A DNA stretch of 64,000 bases. Source: Ceratopteris richardii. Its lineage: Eukaryota > Streptophyta > Polypodiopsida > Polypodiales > Pteridaceae. Position numbers and translations under genes: made by a program. Position 1 is the stretch's first letter; every line of letters begins with the position of its first letter. The stretch spans positions 223,117,045-223,181,044 of the forward strand of contig CM035407.1 in NCBI GenBank assembly GCA_020310875.1, given 5' to 3'. Shown here one piece after another: positions 1 through 23,318 of the stretch. Under the pieces are notes generated by a model that saw only the letters and a list, made by a program, of their open reading frames with translations, did no database searches and was not told the DNA's origin.

Positions 1-30
1 CAGCATGAAGACAAGACTTAACCAACCAAC

Positions 31-10985
<10,955 letters not shown>

Positions 10986-11971
10986 GGCGATCAAGCTAAC
11001 TGAAGTAGAGTACTATACACAAACGGATGTATTATCAGTTCAGAAGCGTTGACATATAGGATGAAAAAAATGTGAGGTCCCCCTAATTGCAGCAGCTCAC
11101 AGAAGACCGGATTCTTCATCGCCGATCTTCTATCCTCTCTTTCGTCCAATCCGAAGGACTTGCAACAGTTCTCGTGAATTTTTCTTGAAAGATGTTTGAA
11201 GAGGATTAAAGACGGTGTCTAGCATAGAGAGGTGTCTACGCTGCTGGAGCGCCACTCCTGCGTTCCCAAGGAAAAGCCATCAACAGCAGCGTGCTTGCCC
11301 TTCTGGCACGATGAGAAAGGCAAGCAAGGCCACGATGCGTCCTTCTTCGGTCTTCCCGTGAAAAATTGTTCTCTTCTCGCGTTCGGAGATGGCAAGAAAC
11401 GATGTACAGCATCGCGTACAGCACAACACAGGCACGTAGAAGCTGACTTGCCAACAACGACAGGAAACGGCCGAGGTAGCTTAAAAAAGCACACCTGCCA
11501 ACACCTTCCAAGCTTGTGTCGATAAAGCTGACTTTCGAACAAGAATTGGAATTCTTCGCGGAGCTACATATGGACAGCAGTGGAGTCAGTACCAATGACG
11601 GGTGTCTCCACGGGGAGGAAAAAGAGGTGGATATAGACGATGGTACCAAATACTATACTCCCGCATCAGCACACTTGACATTGAAAGACAAGAAAAGAGA
11701 AATGAGGAAAATCAATCTGCACTAAGAACCCCACAAGAGACAAACCTCTTCCTTCTCAGTTTTGAGAATCATTTGGTAACATGCCCTCTTTGGTATTTGT
11801 ATACCTACACCTTCCTTACATAGTGTCAACTAACTGATATATGCAAATTCAGCGTATATCAGCTGTTCAAAAGGAGAAGGATGCCTAAAAATGTCTTCTT
11901 TGCTATGAAGCAAAGAATCAAAAATGGCATGGATGACAACTATGGGATAAATTGCCTAAAAATGCATCAAA
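10986..11971. other. SAC promoter/leader side and intergenic DNA
   Basis: Upstream of the SAC start codon. It contains a pyrimidine/purine-mixed leader candidate (11000-11220) and GC-richer sequence (11230-11520) with open frames on both strands that match nothing I know. A 69-codon frame at 11516-11725 (LTFEQELEFFAELHMDSSG...) looks protein-like in composition but is unrecognised and unsupported. Confidence 0.4.
10991..11119 (-). CDS. possible upstream ORF in SAC 5' leader
   Basis: An ATG at 11119 opens a 42-codon frame (MKNPVFCELLQLGG...) that stops with TGA six bases before the SAC start codon. If the leader is transcribed unspliced over this stretch, it would be a uORF that lowers translation of the phosphatase. 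It may lie partly in a leader intron or upstream of the transcription start. It is seen only as a frame; its function is inferred. Confidence 0.25.
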   Translation of the reverse strand: MKNPVFCELLQLGGPHIFFILYVNASELIIHPFVYSTLLQLA

Positions 11972-12079
11972 AGTATGAGCGTGTTGATGCGAATGTATCG
12001 TCTATTGCTTTCTTCCTTATGAATCATGATGTTTATTTAAGTGGCATTCTTACGTTCATGTTAAAGAGTGGCATGCACT

Positions 12080-12378
12080 GTCGTGCACGTTAATCTAAGT
12101 GGTTGGGCATCACCCCTTGAGATGGGGGTGAAGGTTCAACCCCTTCTTACGATAGGATATATGTGGGCTTAAGGTAAGTATAATGTCTTCATGCATTATT
12201 AGAATCAATTGTCTTCGGGTAGTCTTTCATAGTGTTGCCTTCGGGCAATCTAACTCTTGCTTTGTGAGATATGGGAGGTCTCATGTGTACTATACCCATT
12301 CACTTGTATCATTGTTCTTTCAACCAATTCAAACAAAGAGAGATTAAACTTCGGTTGAACTTCCTCTTTAGAAAAAAA
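12080..12378 (+). mobile_element. tRNA-derived SINE, copy 1
   Basis: Its head carries an RNA polymerase III A-box-like TCTAAGTGGTTGGGC (about 12094-12108) and a perfect B box GGTTCAACCCC (12133-12143), 25 bp apart as in tRNA genes. An unrelated body and an A-rich tail follow. Target duplications AAAGAGTGRCATGCACT flank it (12063-12079 and 12379-12395; one mismatch). This set of traits defines a SINE. It is not a tRNA gene: no cloverleaf or anticodon arm can be formed. Confidence 0.85.
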
Positions 12379-12584
12379 AAAGAGTGACATGCACTATTTG
12401 CATTCCACTTTGAGGTCATTTTTTTAATCCTCATTCCAAGAGAATGATTCATTGATGTGGCTTCCTTTTTTCCCCTAGTACGAGCGTGTTGATGCGGCTA
12501 TACCATCTATTGCTTTCTTCGTTATGAATCATGATGCTTATTTAAGTGGCATTCTTATGTTCGTGTTAGAGAGTGGCATGTATT

Positions 12585-12816
12585 GTTCACATGTGTTAGT
12601 CTGAGTGGTTGGGCTCCACCTCTCGAGAAGAGGGTGAGGGTTCAACCCTCGCCCCCATCTCATAGTGTTGTCTTCGAGCAATTTAACTCTTGATTTGTGG
12701 GATACGAGAGTCTCATGTGTACTATGCCCATTCCATTGTAGAGTTGTTGTTTGAGCAGATTCAAACAAAAAACATTAAATTTCGACTGAACTCACTTTTT
12801 AAAAATAAAAAATAAA
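12585..12816 (+). mobile_element. tRNA-derived SINE, copy 2 (in duplicated unit)
   Basis: The same SINE at the same site in the second unit: A box TCTGAGTGGTTGGGC near 12599, B box GGTTCAACCC at 12639-12648, A-rich tail with AAAAATAAA interruptions, flanks AGAGTGGCAYGYAYT. It is about 70 bp shorter than copy 1. Confidence 0.82.
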
Positions 12817-13138
12817 AAAGAGTGGCACGCACTTTTTGCATTCCTCTTTGAGGTCATTTTTTTAATGATCATTCCAACACAATGATTCATTGATGTGGCT
12901 TCTTTTTTTCCCGTTGTTAAGATATCGTCTCGTCTCTTTCAAATATCCGTCACTTTGCGCTCCGCGTTATCATGTGGATGACATGCCATCTGAAGGTATA
13001 TACTCATTGTTGCTTTTTGAACTTTTTTAAAAAGAAGATGTTTCCACCTTTTGAAGAATCTTGGTGTGAACGTTATGCCATTGCCATAGTCGTCGAAGCC
13101 ATCTAGAGTTTGTATACCCTCCAAATATCAATCCTCAT

Positions 13139-13400
13139 TGCAACGTACATACATACACATTCGTCCATACATACATACAGAGTTATACACACGACTTGAT
13201 GGTGTTGTGTTGTGGTGATCTCTTGCGCTTCACGACGACTTGATGGTGTTGTGCTGTGGGGATCTCTTCCGCTTCACGACTCGATGGTACATTCATCCAT
13301 ACATACTCATGCACATACATATACATTTATACACACGACTTGATCGTGTTGTGCTTCACGACTTGATCGTCTTGTGGGGATCTCTTGTGCTTCGAATCTC
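13139..13400. repeat. degenerate ACTTGATGGTGTTGTG / GATCTCTT repeats
   Basis: Three to four imperfect units of ACGACTTGAT[G/C]GTGTTGTG...GGGGATCTCTT[G/C]YGCTTC, mixed with CATACATA stretches. No coding signal. Confidence 0.7.
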
Positions 13401-13405
13401 GATGG

Positions 13406-13621
13406 TTTCTAGGAGGTTTGGTGTTAGGTTCTCTCTCTATATATATTTGCGTGTGTGTATATATGTGTGTGTGTTTTGTGGAATAGATGGACTTACATCT
13501 CGATGGATTGTCATTTCTAGGAGGTTTGGTGTTAGGTTCTCTCTCTATATATATTTGCGTGTGTGTATATATGTGTGTGTGTTTTGTGGAATAGATGGAC
13601 TTACATCTCGATGGATTGTCA
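13406..13621. repeat. 108-bp tandem repeat, two identical units
   Basis: Units 13406-13513 and 13514-13621 look identical along their length (TTTCTAGGAGGTTTGG...ATTGTCA). 108 is a multiple of three, so a 36-residue repeat appears in translation; this is a by-product. Confidence 0.92.
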
Positions 13622-13697
13622 TTTCTTTCTATATTTTTCAATATTGGACATGGAGAAACCCAATCCACTTATGAGCACTTATAATTTTTATAGTTTT

Positions 13698-13793
13698 ATG
13701 TAGCTCTAAAACCAATTTAAGTTTATATTGTGTTCTAAATGCATTATGTACCTCTAAAACCAATTTAAGCTCCTATCGCGCTCTAAATGCATT
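13698..13793. repeat. 48-bp tandem repeat, two units
   Basis: ATGTASCTCTAAAACCAATT... occurs at 13698-13745 and 13746-13793 with a handful of differences, just outside the left end of the CACTA element. Confidence 0.85.
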
Positions 13794-13854
13794 ATCATAG
13801 TGATTTTACAAGTAACTTTATTTTTTTGTGCAAAACTTTGTTTATCAATACAAA

Positions 13855-13883
13855 CATTACAAGCATAAAGAGGGCATAGTGAT
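13855..13883 (+). repeat. CACTA left terminal inverted repeat
   Basis: CATTACAAGCATAAAGAGGG and onward matches the reverse complement of 53341-53369 at 24 of 29 positions. The first bases are CATTA, one transition from CACTA. Confidence 0.75.
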
Positions 13884-13904
13884 GCTCTCAATTGAAAAAA
13901 AAAA

Positions 13905-14110
13905 AGCGAGGAAAGTCGTCTATGTGACAATGGCCTCAAATAGTGTCGCATATACGACGCTCTAAGAGAGAGAAAAAAAAAATCTTTTGCATTGAATAAG
14001 CGACGATGAGCATCGCATTCGCTATCTGCATTGACTTTTATCAACTATGTTAGTGATGATTGCACATTGGATGCAATGCTATAGCATTGCATAAGCAACA
14101 CTCTTCGAAT
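13905..14110. promoter_or_regulatory. CACTA left subterminal motif cluster
   Basis: Motifs of the type GTCGCATATACGAC (13944-13957), AATAAGCGACGATG (near 13994) and TTGCATAAGCAAC (near 14084) cluster here. In En/Spm, subterminal repeats bind the TNPA protein; the same role is inferred. Confidence 0.6.
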
Positions 14111-14232
14111 CTGGAAAAAAAAAATGATTTCTCTCGGCACATTTGTGTCGGGATCAAATAAGAGAGCGAGAGCGAATGAGTGAAGGAGAGAACGAGAGTG
14201 AATGAACGAAGGAGCGACCGAACGAGCAAAAG

Positions 14233-16118
<1,886 letters not shown>

Positions 16119-16154
16119 ATTTCTAATCCATTTTTTTTTATATGTACAGATATT

Positions 16155-16611
16155 ATGGATCGTAGTAGACAGAGAAAGGTGAAAATTACTCTCATAAAGA
16201 GGCTTATGAGAGGGAAAGTTCCACTTGATTCTTTAGGGGCTGTCATGCATGAGTATGCAGACATACCCGATGAAGAATTAGATTTTACAATAGAGATGCT
16301 TACCCAGTGCCTAGAGGAAGGCTCCTCTGCGGGTCCATTTGCAAGAAGAGATTTATCTACCCATAGGTATGTTCTTTTCATAAATTACTATTATTAATGA
16401 TATTATAACATATATTTTTATTCATTTTTATGTATTTATTTTCAGGACACCTATACTAATTCCAGCTCATGCAAGCACAACAGAGGTGCCTATGAGGACA
16501 TGCATAGGTAGCTTAAGGCAAGACTGCGACATAGAACCTGAGGGAAATATAGTATATATGAGGCATGGTTTGGAGTTTAAAAGAAGAATGAGAGCTTTAT
16601 ATGACTCCTAA
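16155..16611 (+). CDS. unknown two-exon reading frame inside the CACTA element
   Basis: Sequence 16150-16366 lies between a TTATATGTACAG acceptor and a CATAG/GTATG donor. Sequence 16446-16611 follows a TTTATTTTCAG acceptor, and the split codon AG/G keeps the frame. It encodes about 125 residues from an ATG at 16155: a basic start ([20 protein letters not shown]), an acidic helical middle ([20 protein letters not shown]), then [20 protein letters not shown] and [17 protein letters not shown] before TAA. Further splice-like signals (GTAAGT near 16637, TTGTAG near 16711) follow, so it may be part of a longer gene. I do not recognise the family; it could be a transposon gene or captured host exons. 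Confidence 0.45.
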
Positions 16612-17374
16612 CTTCATTTTGTTCACTTGAAATGGAAGTAAGTATCAGCTTACATATAAATTGAGATAAATATCTTATGTTTTACTTATATGATTTTTTT
16701 TTCTTTTGTAGTGAGTCTGATGAGAGAGATAAAAAAACATGTACTTAGTTCATTGAAGACAGAATTTGGCATTGGGTAGTCGCATAAATGGTGTTTGAAA
16801 GAGATGCAGATACTTATGGCACATCGTCGTGATAATCCGCAATATGCATTGCTTTTATTTGTTATATTTATGTGTGTATCTATATAAATAAAACATAGAA
16901 TATAGTAAATCAACTTGAGTCTTGAGTTTGTCATGTTTGTCGTATGGTTGAAGTATATATATACATTGCATCTAGTGCTCCCACCACTTACTAGAGAGAT
17001 GTCTCTCCTCCCAACCTTATGCCTCTATATATAGCTACTTGAGTCAACAAGGACCATAATACATATAAAGATATATATAGATCATATATATACACACATA
17101 TATATATATAACACATATTTAAATACATACACAGCATACATACATTCCTACATGCACACATATATACATAAACATGGATACACAATTATAAACACACTTT
17201 GCATATATCACACAAATGCACATGCATACATACACGTGTGTATACTAACACATGAATATATATATATCATACACATGCATATACATACATACATACATAT
17301 GAAACACACATACGTGCATGCTAACACATGTATATATATAATACACATGAATACACATACATATATATACATAT
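16612..17374. other. CACTA interior, AT-rich, possible further exon remnants
   Basis: After the spliced frame, 16712-16860 could hold another exon remnant (SLMREIKKHVLSSLKTEFG in one frame). 17040-17374 is TA/CA-rich simple sequence up to the Copia insertion site. Confidence 0.4.
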
Positions 17375-17604
17375 TGTTGGAGATAGATGTCTGCGGAAGC
17401 ACGCGAACAAGACAAGGAAGAAGAAGAAGCTTGGAGCACAACACACAATACTGAATGTATTACTAGAGAATGTACAAAGATAGGTAGCCCATTAGGGCAA
17501 TAGGCGTATATACAAGCCGGGGGAAAAAAACCTCCTAAAGAGGAAAAAAAGTGCCCCGGCGGTCCTAGAGTGTTCACACACATCACTACCTAAATATATC
17601 AACA
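17375..17604 (-). repeat. Copia 1 3' LTR (left)
   Basis: TGTTGGAG...ATCAACA, 230 bp, followed inward by a polypurine tract read on the minus strand (GAGGGGGGATT). The flanking duplication CATAT is at 17370-17374. Confidence 0.93.
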
Positions 17605-17678
17605 AATCCCCCCTCGGAGTGATGTGGTGAACAAGGAGTTGACACTCATGTATAAGGAAGTGCCAAGCTATGTGGAAA

Positions 17679-20074
17679 TCACTCCACAAAAGGAAGTAAG
17701 CCCAAAGCTTTGCGGAAAGCTTCAAACTTCTCCCTGGGCAGAACCTTCGTGAAAAGGTCTGCAATGTTCTCCTGCGTGGGCACATATGCCAAGCTGATCT
17801 CCCCAGCAGAGAACCTCTCCCTGACATAGTGATAATGCACCTCAATGTGCTTAGTGCGAGCATGGAACACAGGGTTCCTCGCAACTGCCAATGCACTCTG
17901 ACTGTCAGTGAAGATGGTGGTGGCACAAGACTGGCCAACACCCAAATCAGCCATAAGGCGTCTGAGCCACACACACTCAACAGTCGCTGTGAAAGCTTCC
18001 CTATACTCAGCCTCACAACTGGAAGTGGCCACAGTAGGCTGCTTCTTGCTCAACCAAGATATACATGAGCTACCAAGCATGAAGCAAAAACCACTAGTGG
18101 ACACATGAGTGTCATAACAACCAACCCAATCACAGTCAGAAAAAGCATGCAAATCTGGCGGTAGTGATCCACCCTTGGGATAAAACAACCCAAGTAGCCG
18201 AGTACCACTCAAGTAGTGAAAGATGTGATTAACTGCCTGCCAATGCTTGACTCCTGGGCAATGCATAAATCTGCTCATCTGTGAGATAGCAAACTGAATA
18301 TCTGGCCGAGTAATGCATAAGTAAATCAAGCATCCAAAAGCCTGCTTATAGAGAACAACATCAAATGCATCTCCAGCATCATGAAAACTCAATCGTAAAC
18401 ATGTCTCCATAGGAGTGGCAATATGCTTACAATCTTCAAGGCCAAAATGCTGCAATAATGTGTCAATATATTTCGTTTGAGACAAAGCCATTCCACCATC
18501 AACTTGCATAAAATGAATGCCCAAATAGTGATGCAAATGCCCCAAATCATACATCTCAAATGAGGCATGCAAATCAGCCTTGAAATCAGCAATATGCTTC
18601 TCAATAGGACCAGTGAGTAGCATGTCGTCAACATAGACAACAATGATCAGAAGCACATCATTAGCACGCTTAACATATAAGGTGCTTTCAGTTGGACTAT
18701 TCTCAAAACCATGTGCAACCAGAGAGGCATGTATCTTCTCATACCAAGCACGTGGTGCTTGCTTTAAACCATATAATGCCTTCTTTAACCTGCACACCTG
18801 GTTTTCATGCCCTTTCTGCACAAAGCCACGAGGCTGAAAAACATACACTTCTTCATGCAAATCACCATTCAAAAATGTTGTTTTAATGTCTAACTGATGT
18901 ACATTCCAACCATGATGGGCTGCAAGTGCACAAATGCTCCGAACAGTAGTAATACGACATGTAGGTGCAAAGGTCTCATCAAAATCAATGCCTCTTTCCT
19001 GCGCATAACCCTTTGCAACAAGCCTAGCCTTATATCTGTCAACTGTACCATCAGGTTTACGCTTCAGCTTGTATACCCACTTAGTGCCAATGGCCTTCTT
19101 GCCATGAGGCAAGTCACATAAAGACCATGTACCATTCTTCATTATAGCATCATATTCAGATTGCATAGCAGCCATCCAATTTTCTGAATTCTGTGCTTCA
19201 TCAAAAGAAACAGGCTCATTCTCATCACAGAGACTAGACGTAGCCATAGCATAGAAATCTGATGCAAAGGAGGCACTATGAGAGCTTGAACGAGTACGAT
19301 ATGACAAAGGTGCATCTAATTTGCTGTCACGCAAAGTCTCCACCAGCCATTTTGGCATAGTTTTTGCCTGCTCAATATCAACTCTCTCATCAACAAGTGC
19401 ATCATGTAAATCTGCATCAGAAATGGAATGATCTGCATCATCATATGAAACCTACAAAGGCTGAGAAGTTGCCTCATTAGGACCAACACTAGACTGTCCA
19501 CCTGTAAAAAGAGGCATTAAAGTATCATACATGTCTTTGGAGCTAACAGATGTCTCCTTAATACATGAAAGCAATGGCTGAATAGCATCTTCCACAAAGA
19601 CAACATCACGGCTAACCAGAATGCGTTTAGTCTGTGGATGATACAGACGATAGCCTTTACTTTCAAAGCTGTACCCAACAAAAATACATTTTACTGCCTT
19701 ATCATCCAATTTTCAGCGATGTTGTTCAGGCACTAGTGCATATGCCAAACAACCAAAAACACGCAGATGAGCAACAGATGGATTGCGGTCATGCCAAGCC
19801 TCATATGGAGTGATAGACTGCAGCGCTTTAGTGGGACACTTGTTAGTACATATGTTGCACACATGATAGCCTCAAGCCAGAAACTATGTGGTAAAGCCTG
19901 ACTCTTGACCATGCACCTCGCCATCTCCATGAGTGACCTATTCTTTCGTTCAGCAACTCCATTCTATTGAGGTGTATACAACACTGTACACTAGTGTTTT
20001 ATCCCACATTCAGCCAGAAATGCATTAAAATCAGAAGACATATATTCCCCCCCTCGATCAGAACGGAGGGTGAG
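17679..20074 (-). pseudogene. Copia 1 integrase end, reverse transcriptase and RNase H region
   Basis: The minus strand shows late integrase (about 19720-20074), RT (about 18250-19150; WKxxQLDIKTTFLNGD-type block and VYVDDMLLTG near 18617-18637) and RNase H (about 17680-18130; DSQSALAVARNP, KHIEVHYHYVRE, ADLFTK). These are standard Ty1/Copia pol parts, now a fossil. Confidence 0.9.
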
Positions 20075-21050
20075 TGTTAGTTGCCCGCTGGATTGGAAGT
20101 TGTAAAACTGAATCTTTTGTTCGCACGCGCAAAAAGTTGTTACACTGACAGTTGTAATCTTTTATATAAAGCAATGAAAAGAGATGCTCAGTGACGATTC
20201 GTGGAATCACCAGCCTGTCTGTCTGGGTGATTGTCGTGGTCGTTACTGTGTGTCGAGTTGGCTAATTTGGAGTACTGTGTTCATTTTTGTGTGGTATTAT
20301 CGACACTTGTTTGAGTTGCTATAGCGTTGCTTGTCTAATTCCTGAGTATTCCGAGTACACTGTACGTATCCGTGTTCGTTGTTTATCGATCTTTGTTGCG
20401 GCTGTGAGTTTTATTTACATCCAGTAGATCGTCGGACTGTTGTCTGAGAGAGTTTTTCTGCGGATCTTTGTGACGATTGTTCTGTTAAGTACGTATATCG
20501 TGGTGTCCTTCTTATTGATTGATCTGCCAATTGCTAATGAAGTCTGTGTAACTGTGGTAGTGTTCCTAAAAACGCTGTGTAGGATTGTGTTGTTCTCAAT
20601 ATTGAGATATGTACTTGTACGGTGAGATTTGGCTACAGTAATGGTTATCTCTAGTGTGTGTTACTCTTCAACACTGTATGTTTGAAACTGTTGAGTCCTT
20701 CTGTGTTTTCGGTTTGTCTGATTGTGAGCGATGTTTGGTGAAGGTTGAACTACTGTTAAATATTACAGTCGTGTGTATTCGGAAAAAGGGTTTTGAGGTA
20801 ATTTGGTATTACGATACTGATAGTCTGGTACAATGTGTTCGGTAGACTCTGATAGAGTTAAAATAATGAACCGTAAGAATGAGAATGAGATACCAATTCT
20901 TGATAACATCTTGAATGTTGGTATATTGTGTGTTGTGACGTAATTTTGGGAAACAAGCATAGGGCCTCTATCTTTACAGACCCCTTCCACTCCCAAGAAC
21001 CCAATTCTCATTTAAACGCGCTTCTGATAGTTAGAACATAGCGTTTAACA
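20075..21050 (+). repeat. Gypsy 1 5' LTR
   Basis: 976 bp, TGTTAG...TTTAACA. Small hydrophobic frames in it recur in the other LTR and are not genes. Confidence 0.92.
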
Positions 21051-21051
21051 C

Positions 21052-21068
21052 TGGCGCCGTCTGTGGGA
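21052..21068 (+). other. Gypsy 1 primer binding site
   Basis: TGGCGCCGTCTGTGGGA lies 1 bp inside the 5' LTR and is complementary to a tRNA 3' end of the ...GGCGCCA type. Confidence 0.8.
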
Positions 21069-21168
21069 AGGTGGCAACAGATCAGATTGTTGCAAATCAG
21101 TTATGGAAACGTGACTGTAAATTGTAAATCGACAGTAATAGTACGCGATTAGTACCAAAAGATGATAC

Positions 21169-22860
21169 ATGCCGGTTACTCGATCCGGTGAAACGTATCC
21201 AAAGAACTGCCAGCCTGGGGTACCTAATTTGCTAAGAACGCCTCCAGGAGGTAAAAGCGCAGCTAGGTCTAACCCAGTTGTCAAGAAAGTAAAGAACATT
21301 AGTAAGGATTCCGGTCATATTCCGGTGGAACGAACTAAATCTCTGGCAGATTCCAGTGCGATTTCATCACAATCTGTCGAAGATATAGTAACTCTAGAAT
21401 CTAACAGGACGCAGTATGAAGTTAATTTAACATCATTGAGTAAAGATTCGAAATTGTTTACGAATAGAAACGTCTTAGTCAAAGAAATCAGCAAGGGAGA
21501 AAAAGCACCCTGTATTGGTGAAAAATCGACACATTCCGGTGATATTTCGGTACCAGTTGCTGAAAGTTCACAATTTTCCAACGGCAGTTTACCATTTTTT
21601 GGTGAATCATCAGTCTAGTCACCGCTATTGGGAGTAAGCTTTCCTACATTTGACATCAAGAAGGAAGGTAGCTTGTTCAAAACCGAGATTCGAAACATAC
21701 TGAACAAGATTATCGACCCGGAAAGTGCACAGGCTGACGATACAGATTCCGACGATTCAGATATTCAGCCTCGGGGTACAGAAGATAGTCACAATACAAC
21801 CATCAGCGCCATGAACGGGCAACAACAACAACAACAACAACAGCAACAACAACAACTATGCCCACCAAGGCCGACTCCAACCGGAGTAACGTACACTAAA
21901 TTCGGTGGATTCCCAGGAGATGACCCAGATGCTCATGTACACACATTTGAGATAAGTTACGCAGTGCTCAACTATCCACCCGATCCGGCATATAAGGCTA
22001 TTGTCTTCCAGTCTACATTGGTTAATGAAGGAGCCAGATGGCTTACAGAATATGATATTAACCATTTCGGCACCTATGAAGCAGTAAGGGATGCATTTTT
22101 GCAAAGATTCAGGCTAAAGAAGAATCCAGCCGAAATTTTCGATTACCTGCAAAACAATAGAAAGAAGATAAATCAAACAGTGCAGGAATATGCCACTCTA
22201 TTCAGAACCCATTTGAGGCAATTACCACCAGCACATGCCAACCTAGCGGATGACGTTATCACTCAATGGTTTATCAATGGATTGACCCCGCAACTTAAAC
22301 AGGTTATGATCATACGCTGTGTAGGAGCTATGACGCTAGATGCAGTGATTGCAATGGCTTTGGAGCTGGAAAACAAGGTTGGAGGATTTACAAAAGACTT
22401 GGAATGGTTAAAGGCAAATAAAAATGTTGCAGAAGACCCGACCAGACAAATGTTCTGCACCACTTGCAAGAATTCAGGGCACACTAGTGCCACTTGTGCA
22501 CTTAATCAGTTGTTTTGCGCTATCTGCAACACGACCGGACATACTACCGAAAATTGTGCATACAACGCCAAAGTGCAGGGAACCGCAACTGTCAATGCTA
22601 TTATACAGGAACCAGGACAGCCAACCAATCATTATATACCTCCGCAAATGAGAAACAACCAGCAACAAGGCTATCGAAATTATAGAGGAGAGAGAAATAA
22701 TAACTATAATGCAAATCGCTGGCAGGCCGGACCAGTACAGGAAAATCCCAATTTGCACCACCGCGCTGCCATTTTTGTGGTGAATTTGGTCACATTAGAA
22801 GATTTTGTAAGGATGCAGCTGAGTATGATCAGAGGAAGAAAGAACGACAAAACCCAATGA
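21169..22860 (+). pseudogene. Gypsy 1 leader frame and gag
   Basis: A leader frame (21169-21618, MPVTRSGETYPKNCQPGVPN) precedes gag (21628-22860). Gag has a Gln run, the retrotransposon gag core (FGGFPGDDPDAHVHTFEI, DAFLQRFRLKKNPAEIFDYL) and two zinc-knuckle-like motifs CTTCKNSGHTSATC and CAICNTTGHTTENC. Gag forms the particle in this family. Confidence 0.88.
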
Positions 22861-23318
22861 CTAATATGGTACAAATCACACCCGTAGAAACGCAAGCTGC
22901 AGTAATTCAGACCCGATCCGGTAAGCAACTGCAACCAGCGGCAGAAGTATTTGATCCAGGCATACGTGAACAACAAAGGATGTATGATAAGGCCAGTCAA
23001 TGGACCACCGCCGAACCTCCAGTGTTTCCAGATCTTATTCCGGTGACCCAGGCTCCGCTAACCAAGGAAGGAACACAAAAACAAGATTCTAATTCAGTAG
23101 CAGGCACATCATCTTCAGCAGATACATCCTCTTCAGCCGGCACATCATCTTCAGAATCCGTGGAAAGCACAATTCAATCACATAAGGCCTAGGAGATTTT
23201 ATCTAAAGCGTCCATTACTCTTCCTCTTGGCCAATTACTTGAAATAGTACCAGGAGTTCGACAACAATTCCAACAACAGTTTAGTCCTGTACCTTCTTGC
23301 ATTACACCAACAGCGGCA

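Larger units (their letters stand above)
11972..12915. repeat. two-unit tandem duplication (about 505 + 440 bp) carrying a SINE in each unit
   Basis: Unit 1 (11972-12476) and unit 2 (12477-12915) both start AGTA[T/C]GAGCGTGTTGATGCG and end near GATGTGGCTTC(C)TTTTTTCCC. Identity is roughly 85-90% by eye; unit 2 lacks about 70 bp inside its SINE. Since both units hold the SINE at the same site, the SINE came first. Confidence 0.85.

Noticed and set aside
11219-11542. Overlapping frames of about 100 codons on both strands upstream of SAC
   Set aside because: No recognisable domain, no splice context, and frames open on both strands in GC-richer DNA.
12080-12160. tRNA gene suggested by A and B boxes
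   Set aside because: The boxes belong to a SINE head: no anticodon arm or acceptor stem pairs, and an A-rich tail with target duplications follows.
13240-13674. 144-codon frame with a perfect internal repeat
   Set aside because: It arises from a 108-bp tandem DNA repeat that happens to be a multiple of three; no other support.
20440-20625. Hydrophobic 61-codon frame, also at 29892-30077
   Set aside because: It lies in both LTRs of Gypsy 1, so its repetition is due to the LTR pair and not to conservation.
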